Position numbers and translations under genes: made by a program. DNA of 64,000 nucleotides, taken from Phyllobacterium myrsinacearum (GTDB lineage Bacteria; Pseudomonadota; Alphaproteobacteria; Rhizobiales; Rhizobiaceae). Below, piece after piece: positions 20,344-29,875 of this stretch; within the stretch, counting starts at the first letter, position 1, and each line of letters starts with the position of its first letter. The notes under the pieces were generated by a model. The model did no database searches and had not been told where the DNA came from. It saw only the letters and a program-made list of their open reading frames with translations. Location of the stretch: positions 496,001-560,000 of the forward strand of contig NZ_PVBT01000001.1 of NCBI RefSeq assembly GCF_002980555.1, in the 5' to 3' direction.

Positions 20344-21348
20344 ATGAAGAAACTGTTCGTTTATGCCACGGTCGCTCTGGCGCTCGGCCTCGGGCCGGTG
20401 AATGCCGCCGAGCCCACCGCAATCCTCAACGTATCCTACGACATTTCGCGCGAGCTGTACGAACAGGTCAACAAGGCCTTTACGGCCGCCTACAAGAAAG
20501 AGGCGGGCAAGGACATCACCGTCAGCCAGTCGCATGCGGGATCGTCAAAACAGGCGCGCTCGATCCTGGAAGGGCTGGAAGCCGATGTCGTGACCTTCAA
20601 CCAGGTCACCGACGTGCAGGTGCTGCATGACAAGGGCAATTTCATTCCCGCTGACTGGCAGTCGCGCCTGCCGAACAATTCCTCGCCCTATTATTCCCTA
20701 CCGGCCTTTCTGGTGCGTGCGGGCAACCCGAAGCACATCAAGAACTGGGATGATCTCGTCCGCGACGATGTGAAGGTGATTTTCCCCAATCCGAAAACCT
20801 CGGGCAATGCGCGCTACACCTATCTGGCGGCCTATGCCTATGCGCTTGAGGCCAACAACAAGGATGAGGCCAAGGCGCAGGATTTCGTCAAGAAGCTCTT
20901 CGCCAACGTGCCGGTGTTCGACACGGGCGGCCGTGCCGCCACCACGACCTTCGCCGAACGCGGCATCGGCGATGTGCTGATCACCTTCGAGGCGGAAGTG
21001 CTGGGCACGCGCAAGCAGCTGGGCGAAGACAAGTATGAAGCGGTGGTGCCGCCGGTCAGCCTGCTGGCGGAGTTCCCCGTCACTGTTGTCGACAAGGTCG
21101 TCGACAAGCGCGGATCGCGGGCCATTGCCGAAACCTATCTGAAATTCCTCTACACGCCGGAAGGGCAGGACATTCTCGCCCAGAATTTCAACCGCGTGCA
21201 TGACGAGACCATCAAGGCGAAATATGCCGCGCAATTCCCGGAAACGCGTCTGGTGACTGTTGAGGACGTTTTCGGCGGCTGGGACAAGCTCTCCAAGGAG
21301 CATTTTAGCGAAGGCGGTATCCTCGACAAGGTTTTCACCAAGCGCTGA
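20344..21348 (+). CDS. cysP: Sulfate/thiosulfate ABC transporter, periplasmic binding protein
   Basis: A 334-residue binding protein with signal peptide MKKLFVYATVALALGLGPVNAA. The mature part starts AILNVSYDISRELYEQVNKAF, then SQSHAGSSKQARSILEGLEADVVTFNQ, NPKTSGNARYTYLAAYAYA and TFEAEV, all typical of Sbp/CysP proteins that bind sulfate by hydrogen bonds. Lengths and motif order match. It is followed by a hairpin terminator (21372) and then cysT, so the binding protein is probably made in excess over the permease. Choice of sulfate or thiosulfate cannot be made. Confidence 0.93.
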   Translation: MKKLFVYATVALALGLGPVNAAEPTAILNVSYDISRELYEQVNKAFTAAYKKEAGKDITVSQSHAGSSKQARSILEGLEADVVTFNQVTDVQVLHDKGNFIPADWQSRLPNNSSPYYSLPAFLVRAGNPKHIKNWDDLVRDDVKVIFPNPKTSGNARYTYLAAYAYALEANNKDEAKAQDFVKKLFANVPVFDTGGRAATTTFAERGIGDVLITFEAEVLGTRKQLGEDKYEAVVPPVSLLAEFPVTVVDKVVDKRGSRAIAETYLKFLYTPEGQDILAQNFNRVHDETIKAKYAAQFPETRLVTVEDVFGGWDKLSKEHFSEGGILDKVFTKR

Positions 21349-21371
21349 TCAGCGGCTAAGAAATCCAAAAA

Positions 21372-21404
21372 GCGGCGCGGCCTCCAAGCTGCGCCGCATT
21401 TTTT
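21372..21404 (+). terminator. Hairpin between cysP and cysT, possible partial terminator
   Basis: GCGGCGC (21372-21378) pairs with GCGCCGC (21391-21397), followed by ATTTTTTC. Located 44 bases before cysT, it could lower permease expression relative to the binding protein. Confidence 0.7.
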
Positions 21405-21448
21405 CAACCTCTGCTTGCTTTCACGCGAACAGGCTTTAGAACCCGAGC

Positions 21449-22291
21449 ATGCCGTTGTTTTCAAAATCCAGCCAGCGCGGATTGTTGCCGGGGTTCAGCC
21501 TGACCCTCGGTGTGACGCTGCTGTACTTCGCCGTCATCGTGGCTTTGCCCTTGCTGGCGATGCTGTACAAATCGGTCAATCTCGGCTGGCCGGATTTCTG
21601 GGCGATCATTTCGTCCGAGCGCGCGGTTGCAACCTACAAGATTACCGTCGGGGCGGCGCTGCTTGCCACGCTGTTCAATGCACTGTTCGGCCTGCTGCTT
21701 GCCTGGGTGCTGGTGCGCTATGAGTTTCCGGGGCGGCGGCTGCTGGACGCAGTGGTTGACCTGCCGTTCGCCCTGCCGACAGCCGTTGCCGGTCTTGCGC
21801 TCGTCACCGTCTTTTCCGCCAATGGCTGGTTTGGCCGCTATCTGGAGCCGCTGGGCATCAAGGTCGCCTATGCGCCGCTCGGCATCGCCATCGCCATGAT
21901 GTTCACCAGCATTCCCTTTGTCATCCGCACCGTACAGCCGGTGCTGGAGGATGTGGCTGTCGATGTCGAGGAAGCGGCGCGGTCGCTGGGGGCGACGAAC
22001 TGGCAGATTTTTGCGCGGGTGATCTGGCCGGCAATCTTCCCGGCATTCATTGCCGGATGCAGCCTATCCTTTGCCCGCAGCCTCGGTGAATTCGGCGCCA
22101 TCGTCTTCATCTCAGGCAATCTGCCGTTCGAGACCGAGGTGATGTCGCTGCTCGTGTTCATCCGCCTCGATGAATATGACTATCCGGCGGCGGCGGCCAT
22201 CGCCACCGTGATGCTGGTGTTGGCGTTCCTCATGCTCTTTGTCACCAATTCCATCCAAGCCTGGCAGCTTCGTTATGCAGACCGCAGCTGA
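21449..22291 (+). CDS. cysT: Sulfate ABC transporter permease CysT
   Basis: A 280-residue inner-membrane permease with about six membrane helices. The EAA loop that touches the ATPase is VDVEEAARSLGATNWQIFARVIWPAIFPAFIAG, and LPFALPTAVAGLAL and ARSLGEFGAIVFISGN are typical CysT signatures. It overlaps cysW by 17 bases. Confidence 0.93.
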   Translation: MPLFSKSSQRGLLPGFSLTLGVTLLYFAVIVALPLLAMLYKSVNLGWPDFWAIISSERAVATYKITVGAALLATLFNALFGLLLAWVLVRYEFPGRRLLDAVVDLPFALPTAVAGLALVTVFSANGWFGRYLEPLGIKVAYAPLGIAIAMMFTSIPFVIRTVQPVLEDVAVDVEEAARSLGATNWQIFARVIWPAIFPAFIAGCSLSFARSLGEFGAIVFISGNLPFETEVMSLLVFIRLDEYDYPAAAAIATVMLVLAFLMLFVTNSIQAWQLRYADRS

Positions 22292-23138
22292 GCCCGCCGC
22301 GCCCGCAAAAATGCAGTCATCCCGGCGGCATGGCCAGCGCCCGGCACGCACGGCGCACTGGCTGCTGATCCTCGCCGCCCTGGCGCTGTCGGCGCTGTTC
22401 ATCGGCGTGCCGATTGCGGTGATTTTTACCTATGCGCTGCGCGAGGGCATCTCCGTCTATATCGCGCAGATCACCCAGCCTGCGACATGGCATGCGATCT
22501 GGCTGACCGTGCTGACGGCCATCGTCGTGGTGCCGATCAACATGGTCTTCGGCATCTGCGTTGCCTGGCTGGTCACGCGTTTCCGCTTTCCCGGCCGCCG
22601 GCTGCTGATCACCTTCATCGAGATTCCGTTTTCCGTTTCGCCGATTGTCGCGGGTGTGACCTATCTCTTCCTCTATGGCAGCCAGGGCCTGCTCGGTCCG
22701 CTGCTGGAGAGCCATGACATCAAGATCATGTTCACGGTGCCCGCGATCTTTCTGGTCAGCCTGTTTGTCACCAGCCCGTTCGTGGCGCGCGAACTCATTC
22801 CGCTGATGCAGGCGCAGGGCAGCGAGGATGAGGAAGCGGCCATCACCCTTGGAGCGTCGGGGCTGCAGACATTCTTCTATGTGACGCTGCCGAATATCCG
22901 CTGGGCGCTGCTCTACGGCGCGGTGCTGTGCAATGCACGCGTCATGGGCGAGTTCGGTGCCGTGTCGGTGGTGTCGGGCGCCATTCGCGGCCAGACCAAC
23001 ACGCTGCCGCTGCAGATCGAACTGCTGTTCAACGATTACAACGTCACCGGGGCCTTTGCCGCCGCATCGACCCTGGCGCTGATTGCGGTGGTCACCCTCA
23101 TCCTCAAATATCTTCTGGAACGCAAGCAGGCGGGCTAG
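22275..23138 (+). CDS. cysW: Sulfate ABC transporter permease CysW
   Basis: A 287-residue permease with about six membrane helices and the EAA loop SEDEEAAITLGASGLQTFFYVTLPNIRWALLYG; RVMGEFGAVSVVSGAIRGQTNTLPL is a CysW hallmark. ATG 22275 overlaps cysT by 17 bases, which fits coupled translation; a longer frame from 22239 is inside cysT. No cysA ATPase gene follows: the next gene is on the opposite strand and the two stop codons share CTAG. The ATPase must come from elsewhere. Confidence 0.93.
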   Translation: MQTAAEPAAPAKMQSSRRHGQRPARTAHWLLILAALALSALFIGVPIAVIFTYALREGISVYIAQITQPATWHAIWLTVLTAIVVVPINMVFGICVAWLVTRFRFPGRRLLITFIEIPFSVSPIVAGVTYLFLYGSQGLLGPLLESHDIKIMFTVPAIFLVSLFVTSPFVARELIPLMQAQGSEDEEAAITLGASGLQTFFYVTLPNIRWALLYGAVLCNARVMGEFGAVSVVSGAIRGQTNTLPLQIELLFNDYNVTGAFAAASTLALIAVVTLILKYLLERKQAG

Positions 23139-23695
23139 GCCGCCCGCCTGGTGCGAAGGGCATCGTCCGGCCGCCGCATGGACTGCGCCAGGATATAGCC
23201 TTCCGGCCATGCGCCGAAACCGCTGGCAACATTGATGTGGCCGGCATGGCGCATGTCGACAAATCCCGAGCCCCAGATGTCTGCCAGCGCCTGCGCCTTG
23301 TTGAAGGACATGTAGGGATCGTCGCGGCTGGCGGCGACGATGGAGGGAAAGCCGAAATCGTGACGCGGCAGCGGGGCAAAGCTGCGGAATTTCGGGTCCT
23401 GCACCGCCATGCGCTCGGCATCGGCGGGCGCCACCAGCACGGCGCCCGCCACATGGGCGGCGGAGGGGCGGCTGGCCAGATGGGCGACGAGCACGCAGCC
23501 GAGGCTATGGGCAACGAGAATGGCACCGGGTGTTTCCGAGATCGCCGCTTCAAGCACATGCAGCCACTGCGACAGAACGGGATTTTCCCAGTCATCCTGT
23601 TCGACGAGGCGGGCGGTGTCGTCATCGGCCAGCCACTGCCGTTGCCAATGGCCTTTCCCGGAGCCGAGATATCCGGGAATGATCAATGTTGTCAT
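23135..23695 (-). CDS. RBBP9/YdeN family alpha/beta hydrolase
   Basis: A 186-residue serine-hydrolase-like protein. It begins TTLIIPGYLGSGKGHWQRQW and has the nucleophile elbow ILVAHSLGCVLVAHLA (Ser in HSLG), SRDDPYMSF for the acid, and DMRHAGHINVASGFGAWPEG with the catalytic His. Length and motifs are those of the family. The substrate is unknown; it is a convergent neighbour of cysW with overlapping stop codons and no functional tie is evident. Confidence 0.85.
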   Translation of the reverse strand: MTTLIIPGYLGSGKGHWQRQWLADDDTARLVEQDDWENPVLSQWLHVLEAAISETPGAILVAHSLGCVLVAHLASRPSAAHVAGAVLVAPADAERMAVQDPKFRSFAPLPRHDFGFPSIVAASRDDPYMSFNKAQALADIWGSGFVDMRHAGHINVASGFGAWPEGYILAQSMRRPDDALRTRRAA

Positions 23696-23859
23696 CAGGC
23701 GCTCATCCTTCCAGGTTGGGAGGAAATGTTGAAATCACAGCCTGAAAATAGGTGCCAGCCCCCATCCTTTGAAGGAATGGGGGTCTAAAGTCGGGGTGTA
23801 TTGGAAAAAAATTCCAATGCGAAAATCCGGAATCGTGAAATCGGCCCGGCGTTGGCTGC

Positions 23860-24810
23860 TCAGCTCTCGCTGTCTTTCTTGTACCAGCGCAACAGCAATT
23901 GCGAGCGCTCGAAAAACAGAACGACGAGCAACGACAGGGCAAAGGGGATCAGCAGGTAGAACAGGCGGAAGATGATGAGGGCCGCCAGCACATCGGCCTG
24001 GTTCATGTCGGGAAGCCCGGTCAGGAAGACCAGTTCCAGCACGCCGAGGCCGCCCGGTGCATGGGAAATGAGGGCGGCGGAAAACGAGATGAGGAAAATC
24101 CCGAGCACGATGAGAAAGCCGGGATTACCCGCTTCGGGCAGGGTGAAATAGATGATGGCGGCGGCGCCGATCAGTTCGAGCGGTCCGACGATCAATTGCT
24201 GGGCGACAACGGTCAGACGCGGATATTCGAGCGTGAACTTGCGGATGCGCAGCGGCCGCAATTGCAGCCAGCTGCCGAAGACATAGAGCAGCACGAAGGC
24301 GAGGGCGCCGAAACCAAGGATATAGCTGAGGGAGAGCGGCCACTCATTGTTGAAGCGCTGCAGGATTTCCGGTTCGATCAGAAGCACGAACGCGCTGAGC
24401 GTAATGGTGCCGAGCATGAAGGTAAAGGAGCAGAAGGCAATGAGCAGGGCGATTTCCGCTGCGCTCATCCCTTGCGAAGAATAGGCGCGATAGCGCACCA
24501 CCGCACCCGAGATCACCGACGCGCCGATATTGTGCGAGAGTGCATAGGTGGTGAAGGAGCATAGGGTGATGAACAGCCAGGAAATCTTGCGGCGCAGATG
24601 CAGGAGCGCAATCCGGTCATAGCCTGCAAGGGCGGCATAGGCGAGCAGGGAGGCAAGGGCGGCCAGAATCCAGCGGTGGGTCGGAATCGCATAGAGACTG
24701 TGGATCACATCCTCAAGGGATATGCTCCGCAACTCCCGGTAGAGGAGCCATGCGGAGACAGCAACAGCGGCCAACCCGATCACCGGCCATATATAATCCT
24801 TTAACTTCAT
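23860..24810 (-). CDS. UPF0104/lysylphosphatidylglycerol synthase-type membrane protein
   Basis: A 316-residue integral membrane protein with about eight helices, matching the LPG_synthase_TM/UPF0104 (YbhN) family: SLLAYAALAGYDRIALLHLRR, YALSHNIGASVISGAVVRYRAYSSQGM and ALISHAPGGLGVLELVFLTGL are its conserved blocks. These proteins resemble the flippase part of MprF and probably move lipids, but no synthase domain is attached. The end of the protein is rich in hydrophobic and basic residues (LLLRWYKKDSES). It is 60 bases from the antiporter gene behind it on the same strand. Confidence 0.85.
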   Translation of the reverse strand: MKLKDYIWPVIGLAAVAVSAWLLYRELRSISLEDVIHSLYAIPTHRWILAALASLLAYAALAGYDRIALLHLRRKISWLFITLCSFTTYALSHNIGASVISGAVVRYRAYSSQGMSAAEIALLIAFCSFTFMLGTITLSAFVLLIEPEILQRFNNEWPLSLSYILGFGALAFVLLYVFGSWLQLRPLRIRKFTLEYPRLTVVAQQLIVGPLELIGAAAIIYFTLPEAGNPGFLIVLGIFLISFSAALISHAPGGLGVLELVFLTGLPDMNQADVLAALIIFRLFYLLIPFALSLLVVLFFERSQLLLRWYKKDSES

Positions 24811-24870
24811 ACCTATTCCCGTCCAATCATTCTCACCTGGCTTGCGCCGCGAACCCCGTTTTTTCTTTGC

Positions 24871-26628
24871 TTATGCCGATAACGGCTCCTCCGGCTTCGG
24901 TTTGTCGAGATCGAGAATATGCGCGACAATTCCCCGGGCAATTTCCCGCTCGCCCATGATCACCGCGTCGGCACCCAGATCCTGCAGGTGCTGGACCTCG
25001 GCGTCCGAATGGGCCCGCGCCAGGATGCTGATCGCCGGGTTGGCGGCACGCGCCTTGACGACGATCTGGCCGGCTTCGAAGGCGTTGGGAATGGCGATGA
25101 TGAGCTGCCTGGCTTCGGCAAGGTTGGCCGCGGCCAGCACATCGCCATTGGCGGCATTGCCGACGATGGTTTCCACCTCGTCGTCGCGCAGCCTTGCCAC
25201 CGTCTTGTCGGCATCTTCGATCACCAGAAACGGCTTGCCGACCTCCTTCAGCGCATCGCCCACCAGACTGCCGACACGGCCGTAGCCGATCAGAACCGCG
25301 TGGTTGGTGAGGGTGGTGGGATGCAGCTCTTCCACGTCGGGTTCTTCGACGACCGTCGTCTCGGGGCTGGCTTCGGTTGCCGAGGCGGAGCGTTTTTCCA
25401 GCCAGGGTTTCAGATATCCCACCCCGGCAAAGACAACCGGATTGAGCAGGATCGACAGGATGGCGCCGCCAAGAATGAGATCACGCCCCTCCTGCGGCAG
25501 CATGCCAAGCCCGACACCCAGCTCCGCCAGAATGAACGAGAACTCGCCGATCTGCGCCAGACTGGCCGAAATGATCAGGGCGGTACCGGTGGGATAACCG
25601 AATGCCAGCACGATGAAGAAGGCTGCCAGCGATTTGCCCACCACGATGATCGCCAGCGTTGCCAGAAGCGGCAGCGGATCGTTGATGATGGTCATCGGAT
25701 CGAACAGCATGCCGACGGAGACGAAGAACAGCACGGCGAATGCATCGCGCAGCGGCAGGGATTCCTCCGCCGCCCGGTGGCTGAGTTCGGATTCGCTCAT
25801 GATCATGCCGGCGAAGAAGGCGCCGAGCGCCAGCGACACGCCGAAGAGTTTCGACGCACCGAAGGCGACACCCAGCGCAATGGCCAGCACGGCGAGCCGG
25901 AACAGTTCGCGCGAGCCGGTATGGGCAATGGCATGCAGTGTCCACGGGATGACGCGGCGGCCGACGATCAGCATCACGGCGACGAAGGCGGCAACCTTGC
26001 CGAGGGTCAGCCCGATGATGCCGCCGATGCCGAGGTTGAAATAGGCGGCGATGGGATCGCTGGCGATATGGGCAGCGGCTTCGGCCGCCGGGTTCTTGCC
26101 GTTGACGGCGTCGGCAATGGCTGGCAGCAGCACCAGCGCCAGAACCATGGCCAGGTCTTCGACGATCAGCCAGCCGACGGCGATGCGTCCGCGCTCCGTT
26201 TCGATCAGGCGGCGCTCCTGCATGGCGCGCAGAAGCACGACGGTACTGGCAACGGACAAAGCGAGACCGAAGACAAACCCCGCCTGCATGCTCCAGCCGA
26301 GAATCCAGGCAAGCCCGGCGCCGAGCAGGGTTGCCACGACGATCTGCACGATCGCACCGGGAATGGCGATCGCCCGCACCGACAGCAGGTCTTTCAGGGA
26401 AAAATGCAGTCCGACGCCGAACATCAGCAGAATGACGCCGATCTCCGCGAGTTCGGCTGCAAGTTCCTGATCGGCGACAAAACCGGGTGTATGGGAGCCG
26501 GCAAGGACACCGGCGAGCAGGTAACCGACAAGGGGAGGAACGCGCAGACGGTTGGCAATCGCACCGAAGATGAAGGCCACCACAAGGCCCACAACGATTG
26601 TCGCAATCAGCGGCGTTTCATGAGGCAT
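24871..26628 (-). CDS. CPA2 monovalent cation:proton antiporter with TrkA-N domain (YbaL/KefB-like)
   Basis: A 585-residue protein. Residues 1-400 carry about twelve membrane helices with PPLVGYLLAGVLAGSHTPGF and VGWLIVEDLAMVLALVLLPA, typical of Kef-type exchangers. After a linker of acidic residues comes an RCK_N domain from about residue 420: LIGYGRVGSLVGDALKEVGKPFLVIEDADK, which binds NAD(H) or nucleotides, ending in ILARAHSDAEVQHLQDLGADAVIMGEREIARG. It probably exchanges K+ or Na+ for H+ under nucleotide control. Length is near that of E. coli YbaL (558). Confidence 0.9.
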   Translation of the reverse strand: MPHETPLIATIVVGLVVAFIFGAIANRLRVPPLVGYLLAGVLAGSHTPGFVADQELAAELAEIGVILLMFGVGLHFSLKDLLSVRAIAIPGAIVQIVVATLLGAGLAWILGWSMQAGFVFGLALSVASTVVLLRAMQERRLIETERGRIAVGWLIVEDLAMVLALVLLPAIADAVNGKNPAAEAAAHIASDPIAAYFNLGIGGIIGLTLGKVAAFVAVMLIVGRRVIPWTLHAIAHTGSRELFRLAVLAIALGVAFGASKLFGVSLALGAFFAGMIMSESELSHRAAEESLPLRDAFAVLFFVSVGMLFDPMTIINDPLPLLATLAIIVVGKSLAAFFIVLAFGYPTGTALIISASLAQIGEFSFILAELGVGLGMLPQEGRDLILGGAILSILLNPVVFAGVGYLKPWLEKRSASATEASPETTVVEEPDVEELHPTTLTNHAVLIGYGRVGSLVGDALKEVGKPFLVIEDADKTVARLRDDEVETIVGNAANGDVLAAANLAEARQLIIAIPNAFEAGQIVVKARAANPAISILARAHSDAEVQHLQDLGADAVIMGEREIARGIVAHILDLDKPKPEEPLSA

Positions 26629-26815
26629 ATGTCGGTGTCTCCCCCTGGGTCGTGATGAAAAATAATGAAATCAAACTGCGAACAGCTAATGACTGCCTCA
26701 GTATTGCGTACACATGATGTCTTGCAAACAACTTTTGTCGTTCTGCGGCGCATGAAATGCAATTTTTTTCATACGCCGCAGATATTTAGCCTGGAGAGCT
26801 CAGATCAGGCTCCGC

Positions 26816-29350
26816 TCAGCTCTTCACCGCCGGTGTCTCGCTCGATCCGATGCGGTGCTGGTGGTTCTTTTCCCACCAGGTTCCCAGAAGCAGAAGGATC
26901 GGCGCGGCGATAAAGATCGACGAGCTTGTGGCGATCACGACGCCGAAAAGCATCGGCAGCGCGAAGTTTTCCACGGCCTTGCCACCCCAGATTGCCATGG
27001 GCAGCATGGCAAGGAAGATGGTGACCGAGGTGTAGATACAACGGGCCAGCGTCTGGTTGATACTCATGTCGATGATTTCGCGCAGCGGCATCTTCTTGTG
27101 AATGCGCAGGTTCTCGCGCATGCGGTCATAGACCACCACCTTGTCGTTGACGGAGTAGCCGATCATCGTCAGAAGCGCGGCGATGGCGGTGAGGTTGAAA
27201 TCCAGCCCCATCAGGGCGAAGAAGCCCACCGTTTTCGTCGTGTCGAGGATGAGCGTTGCAATCGCGCCGAGGGCAAAGTGCCACTCGAACCGCCACCAGA
27301 TATAGAGCAGCATGGCGATACTGGCGAGGATGACCGCCAGGACACCCGAGCGCGCCAGTTCCTGGCTGACCTTCGGTCCGACGACTTCCGAGCTTTCGAT
27401 CTTCACGCCGGCATCGAGCTGTTCGACCGCGGCCTTGACCTTGGTCACGGCAGCCGTCTGGGCTTCTTCGCCGCCATCCTGGCGCTGGACGCGAATCAGG
27501 ACCTGATTGTCGCCGCCGGCCTGCTGCAGCACGACCTCTCCGAGGCCGAGTGCTTCCAGCGAACTGCGCATGGTGGCGAGGTCAGCGGGTTTCGACGTGG
27601 TGACGGCAACCTGGATACCGCCCTTGAAGTCGATGCCGTAGTTGAGGCCCGGGTGGATGAACAGGATCACCGAGGCGATCGACAGGAAGATCGAGACGCC
27701 GATACCGAAGAAGCGGGCGTTCATGAAGGAGATTTTCGTCGTCTCCGGAACCAGCTTGACCACGTGCTCGATGTGGATGGTCTTCATCTTGCGGCGGCGG
27801 ACGATGGCCGTCATGACGATGCGCACGACGGTCACGGCGGTGAACATCGAAATCAGCGTGCCGATGACCATGGTGACCGCGAAGCCGCGGATCGGGCCGG
27901 TGCCGAACAGGAACAGCAGCAGCGTGGAAATCAGGTGGGTGACGTTCGCATCGACGATGGTGGCGTAGGCGTGCTTGAAGCCGCGGTCGACGGCGGCCAT
28001 GGCGCCGATGCCCTTGCGGGCTTCTTCGCGGATACGCTCGTTGATGAGAATGTTCGCATCCACGGCAAAGCCGATGCCAAGGATGATGGCGGCGATGCCG
28101 GGCAGGGTGAGGGTGGCGCCGATGAGGCTGAGCACGCCGAATGTCAGGATGACATTGAGCGCCAGCGCCAGGTTGGCGATGAAGCCCCATGCACCATAGA
28201 GCACGAAGATGAAGCCGACGACGAGGGCGAAGCCGACAAGACCGGTCAGGATGCCCATCTTGATGACGTCGCCGCCGAGATCAGGACCAACCGTGCGTTC
28301 TTCGATGACCGTCAATGGCGCGGGCAGGGCACCGGCGCGCAGCAGGGCGGCGGTTGTCACCGTGTCCTGCACCGTGAAATTGCCGGTAATCTGGCCGGAA
28401 CCGCCGGTGATCGGCACCTGAATGACTGGCGCGGTCAGCACCTTGCCGTCGAGAACGATGGCAAAGGGACGGCCGACATTCTGGCTGGTGATTTCGGCAA
28501 ACTGGCGTGCACCGACATTGTCGAAGCGGAACGAGATGATCGGCTGGTTGGTCTGCGGGTCGAAGGCGGCGCGGGCGTCGGTCAGGCGTTCGCCGCTGAG
28601 CGCAACGCGGTCCTCGACGGGATAGGTCTGGCCGGGATTCTTGGCATCCGGCAGGATGGAAATGCCGGGCGGCGGCGTGTCGCCGAAATTGCGGTCGGCG
28701 ACCATGTGGAACGTCATCTTGGCCGTGCTGCCGAGCAGCGCGCGCAGCTGGGACGGATCCTGCAGGCCGGGAAGCTGGACGACGATACGGTCGGAGCCGA
28801 CGCGCTGGATCGACGGTTCGGCCACGCCGACCTGATCGACGCGGCGGCGGACGATTTCAAGGCTCTGCTGCAGGGCGTTGTCGAGCCTGTCCTTCATGCC
28901 GGCATCCGTCAGGGTGAGACGGATCGTGTTGTCGGCCGAGGTGATGTCGATGTCGCTGACCGGGGCGGCGAAGCCGACCTGTGCGACCTGGGCCGTCAGT
29001 TCCTTCAGAACGGTCACGGCGCGGTCGCGCTGAGCCTGGTCGGCAATGGTCACGATGACGGAATCACCGGCGATGCGCACCGACTGCGCCTGAATGCGTT
29101 CGGTGCGCAGCTTGTTGCGCGCATCGTCCAGCATGGCACGGACGCGGTCCTTCTTCAGGGCCGCCGCGTCGACTTCAAGAACGAGATAGGAACCGCCGCG
29201 AAGATCGAGACCGAGCGAAATCTGCTTTTTCGGCAGCCAGTTGGGCAAGGCATCAAGCTGTGCTTTGGTGAAAATATTGGGCAGTGCGAGAATGATGCCC
29301 GCAAGAATGATGAAAATATAGGTTCCCAGAACCCATTTCGAAGTGCGCAT
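26816..29350 (-). CDS. secDF: Fused protein translocase subunit SecDF
   Basis: An 844-residue fusion of SecD and SecF, the pmf-driven partner of SecYEG in late export. The SecD half has one N-terminal helix, the periplasmic P1 domain beginning LGLDLRGGSYLVLEVD, and the membrane domain with AAIILGIGFAVDANILINERIREE. The SecF half begins near residue 545 with ARFFGIGVSIFLSIASVILFIHPGLNYGIDFKGGI and ends with SVNDKVVVYDRMREN. A fused gene instead of separate secD and secF is the usual rhizobial form. It ends 187 bases before the antiporter gene. Confidence 0.96.
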   Translation of the reverse strand: MRTSKWVLGTYIFIILAGIILALPNIFTKAQLDALPNWLPKKQISLGLDLRGGSYLVLEVDAAALKKDRVRAMLDDARNKLRTERIQAQSVRIAGDSVIVTIADQAQRDRAVTVLKELTAQVAQVGFAAPVSDIDITSADNTIRLTLTDAGMKDRLDNALQQSLEIVRRRVDQVGVAEPSIQRVGSDRIVVQLPGLQDPSQLRALLGSTAKMTFHMVADRNFGDTPPPGISILPDAKNPGQTYPVEDRVALSGERLTDARAAFDPQTNQPIISFRFDNVGARQFAEITSQNVGRPFAIVLDGKVLTAPVIQVPITGGSGQITGNFTVQDTVTTAALLRAGALPAPLTVIEERTVGPDLGGDVIKMGILTGLVGFALVVGFIFVLYGAWGFIANLALALNVILTFGVLSLIGATLTLPGIAAIILGIGFAVDANILINERIREEARKGIGAMAAVDRGFKHAYATIVDANVTHLISTLLLFLFGTGPIRGFAVTMVIGTLISMFTAVTVVRIVMTAIVRRRKMKTIHIEHVVKLVPETTKISFMNARFFGIGVSIFLSIASVILFIHPGLNYGIDFKGGIQVAVTTSKPADLATMRSSLEALGLGEVVLQQAGGDNQVLIRVQRQDGGEEAQTAAVTKVKAAVEQLDAGVKIESSEVVGPKVSQELARSGVLAVILASIAMLLYIWWRFEWHFALGAIATLILDTTKTVGFFALMGLDFNLTAIAALLTMIGYSVNDKVVVYDRMRENLRIHKKMPLREIIDMSINQTLARCIYTSVTIFLAMLPMAIWGGKAVENFALPMLFGVVIATSSSIFIAAPILLLLGTWWEKNHQHRIGSSETPAVKS

Positions 29351-29458
29351 ATCAGTGTTCCGTCATGAATTGCGGCGGGCTGCCGGGAAATGGTCACGTC
29401 TGTTCCGGGCGGCTGCCGATGGTGTTGCGTTGGAACCGTTGCCGAGCAACGGATTGCC

Positions 29459-29875
29459 TCAGGCAAGCGCGAGGGGTGGAGCCCGGGCGCTGAAAACGCT
29501 GATCCGGTCCAGCGCCAGGCGTGAACCGGTTTCGGAGGGGGCGGCGGACTGTGCGCCGGCCAGAATCAGGGCATTCCCGTCCGGCACAATGCCGTCATGG
29601 GAATTCGTATCCGCGCGCAGGCCGCTTTTGATCTTCAGGTGCAGGGCTTCGAGCGCTGCGATGCGCATGGAGTTCTGCACGGGGGCGGAGCGATTGTCGC
29701 TCTCATGGGCGAGGCGGGCATCGTCGCGCACCGGCGCGCTGGCGCGGTTGTTGCGCAGGTCCGTTTCGGGAGCGGCGATATAGACGGCTCCGAGGGTCGC
29801 AATGAGCCAGAAGATAGAAATCAGCAGCGGAGCGGATCCACGCCTTTCTGATTTGCCATTTCTGTTCAAGCCCAT
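29459..29875 (-). CDS. Hypothetical membrane-anchored protein
   Basis: A 138-residue product with a short basic N-terminus (MGLNRNGKSERRG), one membrane helix at about residues 17-36 (SAPLLISIFWLIATLGAVYIA) and a hydrophilic rest rich in Ser, Ala and Arg. This looks like a bitopic inner-membrane protein facing the periplasm. ATG 29875 has GGAA upstream; an ATG at 29890 is also in frame. It lies 108 bases upstream of secDF on the same strand. An overlapping plus-strand frame exists, but it has arginine-rich nonsense composition. Family not recognised. Confidence 0.5.
   Translation of the reverse strand: MGLNRNGKSERRGSAPLLISIFWLIATLGAVYIAAPETDLRNNRASAPVRDDARLAHESDNRSAPVQNSMRIAALEALHLKIKSGLRADTNSHDGIVPDGNALILAGAQSAAPSETGSRLALDRISVFSARAPPLALA

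Noticed and set aside
26855-29368. An 837-codon open frame on the plus strand opposite secDF
   Set aside because: It is antisense to a well-recognised SecDF. Its product is full of Asp, His, Gly and Arg, with no domain or membrane pattern, as expected from the complement of a high-GC gene.
29343-29783. Plus-strand frame beside secDF
   Set aside because: Arg/Ala-rich composition without a domain. The overlapping minus-strand frame has a credible membrane helix instead.
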